The notes under the pieces were generated by a model, which saw only the letters and a list, made by a program, of their open reading frames with translations, did no database searches and was not told the origin of the DNA. Both the position numbers and the translations under genes were made by a program. This document shows, in pieces, positions 5,582 to 10,363 of a stretch of DNA of 10,363 nucleotides. This DNA comes from Rubrivivax sp. (GTDB taxonomy: Bacteria > Pseudomonadota > Gammaproteobacteria > Burkholderiales > Burkholderiaceae): positions 1 through 10,363 of the forward strand of contig SEEY01000159.1 in NCBI GenBank assembly GCA_004211235.1, given 5' to 3'. Position 1 is the stretch's first letter; each line of letters opens with the position of its first letter.

Positions 5582-7393
5582 CTATTGGCGGACAGGTTGT
5601 CTGGCCGGATCGATGTCGACGAACTGCCAGAAGTCCTGCCAGAACAGCGGCCGGCGGTAGCCGCTCATCCAGGGTTGTTCGATGTCGGTGACGATGCGGT
5701 GCACGTGAACCTTGTAGGGCAGGTAGGCCGCCGCCAGGCGCTTGGCCTCCTTGAACAGCGCTTCGCGTTCGGGGCCGTCGGGCAGGGCCTGCATGCGGAT
5801 GTAGATCGCGTCGAAGCGGGCGTCCTTGAAGCGCGGCAGGTTCTGCGTGCCGGCGTACGGGCCGTACAGGCGCTGCAGCGCCTCCTGGCCGTCCGACGAA
5901 GCGGCCGACGAGGCGACGCCCCACATCTGGTAGTTGCCGGCCTGCGCGGCCTTCAGGTTCTCCGGCCATTGCTGGATCTTGATCTGCAGCCTGATCCCGA
6001 CGGCGCGCAAGGCGGTCTCCCAGAGTTCGTCGATGGCGCGCCGCACGGAGTTCGCTTCGGTCAGCCGGGTGATGACGAGCGGGCTGCCATCGGGCATCTC
6101 GCGCCAGCCGTCGCCATCGCGGTCGACATAGCCGTACATGTCGAGCAGGGCGCGGGCGCGGGCCGGGTCGTAGTCGCTCATCTCGGTCTTGAGGGCGGGG
6201 TCGAAGCCGCTCGTGTGCGGCACGATGGGCGCCTGCGCCGGCGTGCCCTGGCCTCGGAGCGCACTGCGGATCTCCTTGTTCACGTCATAAGCCAGGGACA
6301 GGGCACGACGCAGCGCCACCTTGTCGGGCGACAGGCCGCCGACGACCGGGTCCTCCATGTTGAAGCAGGTCAGCGTCATGTCCGGCGCCACCGTGAAGAG
6401 CGCCTGCATGCCGCGCCTGGCGAGGCCGGGTGCGAGCTTGCGGCCCGGCGCGGCCTGGGTGATGAAGTCCTCGGGCACCCGCTCGATGAAATCGTGCTCG
6501 TTGTTCAGGAAGGCCAGCCAGCGTGGCTGGTTCTCGGCGATGACGTCGATGACGACACGGTCCACCATCGGCAGGCGGCGGCCCTTGAAGCGGGCATAGA
6601 CGGCCTCGGCCTCGGTGTCGCCCGGTGTGGGCTGTGCCTCGTAGTGGCGCTCGCGATAGCCCGGGTTGCGCTCGAACACCATCTGCGAGCTGCGCCGCCA
6701 TTCCTTCAGCATGAAGGGGCCGGTGCCGACCGGGTGCTCCATGATGGTGTCGCCGTAGAAGTCCACGACCTCGCGGGCCACGGCGCCATAGAGGTCGTTG
6801 CCGGTCAGGATGGACTCGACCAGGCGCGGCCGCGCCTCGTGGGTACGGATCTGCAGCGTGTAGCGGTCCAGCGCCTTGAGGCCTTCGAGCTCGGCGTCGT
6901 AGGGAAAGGGCTTGCGGGATTTCAGCACCTGCGCGCGCAGCTCCGCCAGCCCGACGATGCCCTGGTCCTCGTAGCTGGACCAGGCCTGGGCCTTGGTGGC
7001 CGGGTCGGCGTAGCGCTTGATGCTGTAGACGAAATCTTCGGCCGTGACCTCGCGCTTGCGGCCCTTGAAGGCCGGGTCGTCGGCGAAGAAGACGCCGGGA
7101 CGCAGCCTGACCCGGAAGGTCTTGTAGTCCGCGCTGACCTCCGGCTCGCCGGCCGCGATGAGCGGCATCAGCCGGGTCGGCCGGGCCAGCGGGTCGTAGG
7201 TGTAGAGGCTCTCGAAGATGTGGGCCGTCACCGTGCGCGAGTAGATGTCGGACAGACGCGGCGGGTCGAAGCCCGTCTCGGCAACGCGAAAGGCATAACG
7301 AAGCGTCTTGACGGGCTCGGCCGCGCTGGCGGTGTCCGCGGGATGGGCGGAGAGCGACAGGCAGGCGGCCAGCGCGGCAAGAAGGCGTTTCAT
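5582..7393 (-). CDS. ABC transporter solute-binding protein, family 5 (paralogue 1)
   Basis: A 603-residue periplasmic binding protein of the SBP_bac_5 (OppA/DppA) family, delivering peptides or similar solutes to an ABC importer. The N-terminus is a Sec signal (MKRLLAALAA...), probably cut after the ASA near residue 24; a Cys in LAAC at 8-11 looks like a lipobox but leaves a very short hydrophobic region. Family marks, numbered from the ATG, are RYAF and AETGFDP near 32-44, EDFVYSIKR near 119-127, HPVGTGPF at 220-227, and an acidic DRDGDG loop at 424-429 that resembles a calcium-binding loop and is common in this family. The frame opens with GTG-ATG; I use the ATG. It starts 18 bp after the stop of the related gene upstream, with no clear Shine-Dalgarno, so it is probably cotranscribed and coupled. 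The solute is unknown. Confidence 0.93.
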   Translation of the reverse strand: MKRLLAALAACLSLSAHPADTASAAEPVKTLRYAFRVAETGFDPPRLSDIYSRTVTAHIFESLYTYDPLARPTRLMPLIAAGEPEVSADYKTFRVRLRPGVFFADDPAFKGRKREVTAEDFVYSIKRYADPATKAQAWSSYEDQGIVGLAELRAQVLKSRKPFPYDAELEGLKALDRYTLQIRTHEARPRLVESILTGNDLYGAVAREVVDFYGDTIMEHPVGTGPFMLKEWRRSSQMVFERNPGYRERHYEAQPTPGDTEAEAVYARFKGRRLPMVDRVVIDVIAENQPRWLAFLNNEHDFIERVPEDFITQAAPGRKLAPGLARRGMQALFTVAPDMTLTCFNMEDPVVGGLSPDKVALRRALSLAYDVNKEIRSALRGQGTPAQAPIVPHTSGFDPALKTEMSDYDPARARALLDMYGYVDRDGDGWREMPDGSPLVITRLTEANSVRRAIDELWETALRAVGIRLQIKIQQWPENLKAAQAGNYQMWGVASSAASSDGQEALQRLYGPYAGTQNLPRFKDARFDAIYIRMQALPDGPEREALFKEAKRLAAAYLPYKVHVHRIVTDIEQPWMSGYRRPLFWQDFWQFVDIDPARQPVRQ

Positions 7394-7411
7394 CACGGGC
7401 TCGGGTTGGCG

Positions 7412-9151
7412 CTATTTCGCTTGCGGCAGCGCTGCGGTGTCGATGTCGACGTACTTCCAGAAGTCGCGCACCAACAGGTGCCGGCTGTAGCCTCGCACCC
7501 AGGGCTGAGCCATGTCCGTGTAGAGGCGGTGAACGTGGAACTTGTAGGGTGCATAGGCGACGAGCAGGCGCTGGGCTTCGGTCATCAGCGCCAGGCGCTC
7601 CGGGCCGTCGGGCAGGGCCTTCTGCTTTTCATAGACCGCATCGAAGGCGGCCAGCTCGAAGCGCGGCTTGTTGGCATGGCCCTTGGCCTTGCCGGAGCCT
7701 AAGGCCAGGAAGGTGTCGCCGTCCGGCGTGGTGCCGACCCAGCCGACGTTCCACATCTGCATCTTGCCGGCGTTGGCCGCCTTCAGCTGCTCGGGGAACT
7801 TGCCGATCTTGAACGTGAAGCGCACGCCCAGCGCCGCCGTGTCGATGTTCAGCGGCTGGCCGTCGGGTTGCTCGCGCCAGCCGTCGCCGTCGCGGTCGAT
7901 GTAGCCGTACATGTCGAGCAGCGCCTTGGCCTTGGCCAGGCTGTGCTCGCCCATCTCCGACTTGAAGGCCGGGTTGTGGCCGAAGGCGACGGCCGGAATC
8001 GGCCCCTGGCTCTTCACGGCCTGGCCGCGGCGCACGAGACGGATCTCCTTGTCCACGTCGATGCTCAGATTGATGGCGCGGCGCAGCGCGATGCGCTCGG
8101 GCGTGTAGCCGCCGACGACCGGGTCCGCCATGTTGTAGTAGCTGAAGGACACGTCGGCCCGCGGGTAGCGCGTCATCGTGATGCCGCGCTTGGCCAGGTT
8201 GGGCGCGAGGCGGTTGCCCGGCATGGCTATGCTGGCGAAGTCGATGGGCACCTCCTCGATGACATCCGCCTCGCCGCGCAGGAAGGACAGCCAGCGCGGC
8301 TGGCTCTCCTCGATGATGTCGATGACGACGCGGTCCACCAGCGGCAGCTTGCGGCCCTGCAGCGCGGCCACCTCGGCCTTAAGCCTGTCGCTGGCGTCGG
8401 GCGGCGCGGTTTCGGCATAGCGTCGGTCGCGGTAGTTGGGGTTCTTTTCGAGCACGACGCGCGAACTGCGCCGCCATTCGGCCAGCCGGAAGGCGTTGGT
8501 GCCGACCGGATGCTCGGTGACCTTGTCGCCATAGAACTCGACCACTTCCCGCGCGACGGCGCCGAGGAAGCCGCCGTCGGCGAACTGGTAGACGAAGCGC
8601 GGGTCGCCGAGGCCGAGCCGCAGCTGGAAGGTGTAGCGGTCCAGCACCTTCAGGCCGTCCACCTCGCGGTCGTAGTCGAAGGGCTTCTTAGCCGCCATCA
8701 GTTCCCGGCGCAGCTCCGACAGGCCGAGGATCTTGGCGTTCTCCAGCAGGTAGAGGTTGTTGCTCTTCCAGCGCGGGTCGTAGTGGCGCTTGATGCTGTA
8801 GACGTAGTCGGCCGCCGTCAGCTCGCGCTTTTTTCCGTTGAAGGCCGGGTCGTCGGAAAAGAAGATGCCGGGCTGGACCCGCATCGTGATGGTCTTGAAG
8901 TCGGCGCTGATCTCGGGCATCTCGGCCAGCGTGGCTGGCCGCAGCCTGAAGGGGCGGGCGCCGAAGTCGTATTCCAGCGGCGCGTCGAAGATGCCGCCGG
9001 CGATGTCCTTGGAGTATTTGTCGCTGATCTGGGCCGGGTCGAACCCGGTCTCGGCCACCTTGAAGGCATAGCGCAGCACCTTCTCCTGCGCCTGCGCGGT
9101 GGTCAGCAGGCAGGCCAGGAGCAGCAGGATCGGCAGGGAATGTCGCTTCAT
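7412..9151 (-). CDS. ABC transporter solute-binding protein, family 5 (paralogue 2)
   Basis: A 579-residue SBP_bac_5 protein, clearly related to the next gene over its whole length (shared AETGFDP, YSIKR, AREVV-FYGD, RDGDGWRE, ALPDGPER, YKxHVHR and DFWxxVDID). The N-terminal Sec signal is a run of Leu (LPILLLLACLL) with probable cleavage after TAQA. Two differences stand out. The conserved VGTGPF of its neighbour is VGTNAF here (216-221). Just after DGQPL (431-435) about 19 residues are missing relative to paralogue 1, at around 437-438, removing a probable helix of the second lobe. The reading frame is otherwise intact. The start is again GTG-ATG with no visible Shine-Dalgarno. It is divergent from the permease gene and shares its control region. 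The solute is unknown. Confidence 0.93.
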   Translation of the reverse strand: MKRHSLPILLLLACLLTTAQAQEKVLRYAFKVAETGFDPAQISDKYSKDIAGGIFDAPLEYDFGARPFRLRPATLAEMPEISADFKTITMRVQPGIFFSDDPAFNGKKRELTAADYVYSIKRHYDPRWKSNNLYLLENAKILGLSELRRELMAAKKPFDYDREVDGLKVLDRYTFQLRLGLGDPRFVYQFADGGFLGAVAREVVEFYGDKVTEHPVGTNAFRLAEWRRSSRVVLEKNPNYRDRRYAETAPPDASDRLKAEVAALQGRKLPLVDRVVIDIIEESQPRWLSFLRGEADVIEEVPIDFASIAMPGNRLAPNLAKRGITMTRYPRADVSFSYYNMADPVVGGYTPERIALRRAINLSIDVDKEIRLVRRGQAVKSQGPIPAVAFGHNPAFKSEMGEHSLAKAKALLDMYGYIDRDGDGWREQPDGQPLNIDTAALGVRFTFKIGKFPEQLKAANAGKMQMWNVGWVGTTPDGDTFLALGSGKAKGHANKPRFELAAFDAVYEKQKALPDGPERLALMTEAQRLLVAYAPYKFHVHRLYTDMAQPWVRGYSRHLLVRDFWKYVDIDTAALPQAK

Positions 9152-9155
9152 CACG

Positions 9156-9209
9156 CGCAGTCTAGTGAAAGCGTCAACGTGAATCGTTGTGGCGCTCGCA
9201 TAGACTGCG
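9156..9209. promoter_or_regulatory. Nested palindrome in divergent control region
   Basis: A 9-bp inverted repeat, CGCAGTCTA (9156-9164) and TAGACTGCG (9201-9209), encloses a second inverted repeat, CAACG-TGAAT-CGTTG (9175-9189). Both are centred at about 9182. Each outer arm holds a TAGACT, a 4/6 match to a -10 box, facing outward towards the gene on its side; no convincing -35 box matches either. The position between the binding-protein genes and the permease makes this a candidate operator and/or paired promoter. The regulator is not in the window. Confidence 0.4.
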
Positions 9210-9226
9210 GGCCGTTCCTCTGGTGT

Positions 9227-9258
9227 AACCCCGCGCCGCTGCGGGGTTCGTAGTTTTT
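9227..9258 (+). terminator. Terminator-like hairpin in the permease leader
   Basis: AACCCCGC (9227-9234), a six-base loop, and GCGGGGTT (9241-9248) form a perfect 8-bp stem. CGTAG and then five T follow (9249-9258), only on the plus strand. This looks like an intrinsic terminator, but it ends immediately before the Shine-Dalgarno of the permease gene, so it would lie within that gene's own leader. The T tract is five bases from the stem, which weakens the match. It could be an attenuator or could simply insulate the permease from readthrough. Confidence 0.5.
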
Positions 9259-9262
9259 GGAG
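9259..9262 (+). promoter_or_regulatory. Ribosome binding site of the permease
   Basis: GGAG, 5 bases before the ATG at 9268 and directly after the T tract of the hairpin. It supports the start codon. Confidence 0.75.
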
Positions 9263-9267
9263 CCCCG

Positions 9268-10206
9268 ATGGCGGCCTATCTCGTTCGACGCCTGTGGCAG
9301 ATGATCCCGACGCTGCTCGGCGTCGTGCTGCTGGTGTTCTTCCTGTTCAAGTACTTCGGCAGCGACCCGGCCATCATCCTCGGCGGTCTCAATGCCAGCC
9401 CGGAGCAGATCGAGTCCATCCGCGAGCAGCTCGGCCTGAACAAGCCGGTGTGGCAGCAGCTGCTGATTTTCATCCAGCAGATCGTCACCTTCGACTGGGG
9501 CAAGAGCTGGGCGACCAACGAAGCGGTGTCCAACCTCTTCGCCACGCGGCTGCCGGCCACGCTGACGATCACGCTGCCCATCCTGGCGCTGGAGGTGCTG
9601 CTGGCCATTCCGTTCGCGCTGGCCGTGGCCACCGTGCGCGGCAGCCTGACCGACCGCGCGGTGATGATCTGCACGACGGTGGCGGTGTCGGTCTCGCTGC
9701 TGGTCTACGTGATCCTGGCCCAGTACTTCTTCGCCTTCCGTCTCGGCTGGTTCCCGGTGCAGGGCTGGACGGCCAGCACCTGGACCAACCTGACCACCTA
9801 TGCGCCGCTGCCCGTGCTCATCGCCGTCGCCGTGGCGCTGGCGCCGCAGATCCGCCTCTACCGCAGCTTCTTCCTCGACGAGCTGGGCCATGACTACGTG
9901 CGCACCGCACGCGCCAAGGGCATGACCGAGCGCACCGTGCTGCTCAAGCACGTGCTGCGCAACGTGCTGATCCCCATCCTCACCAATGTTTCGGTGCTGG
10001 TGCCGGGCGTGCTGGTGGGGTCGTTCCTGATCGAGGTGTTCTTCTCGATCCCGGGGCTGGGCCGCGAGCTGCTGCTGGCCGTCAACCGGGGCGACTACCC
10101 CGTCATCCAGGCCTTCGCGATCTATCTGGCGGCGCTGACGATGACGGTGAACCTGCTCGTGGACGTGCTCTACAAGCTCGCGGACCCGCGGGTGGTGTTG
10201 AAGTGA
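9268..10206 (+). CDS. ABC transporter permease, DppB/OppB type
   Basis: A 312-residue inner-membrane permease of the binding-protein-dependent transport family. The start MAAYLVRRLWQMIPTLLGV is the typical first helix of DppB/OppB/GsiC proteins; SPEQIESIREQLGLNKPVW (44-62) is the conserved periplasmic stretch. Further helices lie near 100-122, 133-155, 180-196, 232-258 and 278-303. The EAA loop that contacts the ATPase is DYVRTARAKGMTERTVLLKH (209-228). The C-terminus LYKLADPRV is the usual ending of the first permease of such systems. It needs a second permease and one or two ATPases, expected to the right of the window. It is transcribed away from the two binding-protein genes, which probably feed it. 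The substrate class, peptides or similar, is inferred from family only. Confidence 0.95.
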   Translation: MAAYLVRRLWQMIPTLLGVVLLVFFLFKYFGSDPAIILGGLNASPEQIESIREQLGLNKPVWQQLLIFIQQIVTFDWGKSWATNEAVSNLFATRLPATLTITLPILALEVLLAIPFALAVATVRGSLTDRAVMICTTVAVSVSLLVYVILAQYFFAFRLGWFPVQGWTASTWTNLTTYAPLPVLIAVAVALAPQIRLYRSFFLDELGHDYVRTARAKGMTERTVLLKHVLRNVLIPILTNVSVLVPGVLVGSFLIEVFFSIPGLGRELLLAVNRGDYPVIQAFAIYLAALTMTVNLLVDVLYKLADPRVVLK

Positions 10207-10230
10207 TGGTTGGGTCGCTTCTTCGTCGCT

Positions 10231-10346
10231 TGGCCTTTGCGGCCAGGCCCAGCCGGGAGTTCGCCCCGGCGGGCGACCTTCTTTTTGAGCGACCAAAAAG
10301 AAGGCAAAAAGTCGCCCCCGCTCCGTCGCCCTCCGCTGCGCTGCGG
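10231..10346. repeat. Cluster of hairpins, probable intergenic repeat element
   Basis: Past the permease stop lie successive inverted repeats: TGGCC/GGCCA (10231-10245), CCGGG/CCCGG (10253-10269), a two-tier hairpin with an outer GGGCGA/TCGCCC and an inner 10-bp stem CCTTCTTTTT/AAAAAGAAGG (10271-10317, inner 10277-10304, loop GAGCGACC), and CCGC/GCGG (10333-10346). This pattern resembles repeated intergenic elements that I recall from Burkholderiales genomes. Copy number elsewhere cannot be seen from here. The 157 bases from 10207 to the edge hold no gene I can support. Confidence 0.55.
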
Positions 10347-10363
10347 GTCCCCTGCGTGCCATG

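Noticed and set aside
5481..5969. A longer reading of the SHOCT-PspC gene to 273 residues
   Set aside because: The extra N-terminus overlaps the binding-protein gene in another frame and has no domain; the ATG at 5480 has a good Shine-Dalgarno and begins the SHOCT domain.
7358..7393. Lipobox (LAAC) in the signal peptide of paralogue 1
   Set aside because: The Cys is at residue 11, leaving a hydrophobic region too short for a usual lipoprotein signal. A normal signal-peptidase I site (ASA) further on aligns with the probable site in paralogue 2. Not fully excluded.
9155..9177. TTGACG on the minus strand as a -35 box for the binding-protein gene
   Set aside because: At standard spacing the -10 box would fall on the start codon, where GTGATG does not match; no usable promoter results.
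5585..9253. Plus-strand open frames of 705 and 461 codons opposite the binding proteins
   Set aside because: Compositional shadows of two well-supported SBP_bac_5 genes; the products have no domain.
9151..10362. Minus-strand open frame of 403 codons opposite the permease
   Set aside because: The permease has the EAA motif and full helix pattern; the antisense product is Gln/His/Arg-rich and runs through the control region and hairpins.
10205..10363. An open frame from an ATG overlapping the permease stop (TGATG), 52 codons to the edge
   Set aside because: The overlap is typical of coupled genes, but the product runs straight through the hairpin repeats and does not look like a DppC-type N-terminus. 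A view beyond the edge would settle it.

Overview
The window is about 10.4 kb of GC-rich DNA with compact, mostly operon-like genes. The protein sequences and the style of the intergenic hairpins suggest a betaproteobacterium of the order Burkholderiales, probably the Rubrivivax/Leptothrix/Roseateles neighbourhood. This placement is inferred from family resemblance; no rRNA or other taxonomic marker is present. I see no tRNA, CRISPR array, transposase or phage gene.

Layout, left to right. (1) Positions 1-43 hold the last codons of a possible plus-strand gene that converges on the rest. (2) From 90 to 9151 eight genes all lie on the minus strand. In their direction of transcription they are: two tandem paralogous periplasmic solute-binding proteins of oligopeptide/dipeptide ABC-transporter type (9151-7412 and 7393-5582); a small SHOCT-PspC membrane protein (5480-5148); a wax ester synthase/diacylglycerol acyltransferase, WS/DGAT (5046-3430); a lipase-like alpha/beta hydrolase (3396-2539); a DUF4184 membrane protein (2451-1672); a ClpP-like serine peptidase (1602-1000); and a second alpha/beta hydrolase (986-90). 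(3) At 9268-10206 on the plus strand is a DppB/OppB-type permease, divergent from the binding proteins. (4) The right edge (10207-10363) holds a cluster of hairpins resembling an intergenic repeat and no convincing gene.

Two modules can be read. The right half is a peptide or oligopeptide importer: two alternative binding proteins face one permease across a 116-bp divergent control region. The partner permease and ATPases are expected beyond the right edge. The left half is a lipid-ester module: WS/DGAT would make wax esters or triacylglycerol, and the adjacent hydrolase is a candidate to break such esters. DUF4184, the ClpP-like peptidase and the last hydrolase follow in the same direction at short spacing (87, 69 and 13 bp), so joint transcription is plausible but unproven.

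Most of the window is ordinary. The points most worth a second look are: the DNA-binding-like basic tail on WS/DGAT and a basic (Arg-Thr-Ser)n tail on its neighbouring hydrolase; the nested palindromes and terminator-like hairpin between the binding proteins and the permease; an apparent in-frame loss of about 19 residues in one binding protein; and an orphan ClpP with no ClpX/ClpA nearby and an unusual N-terminus.
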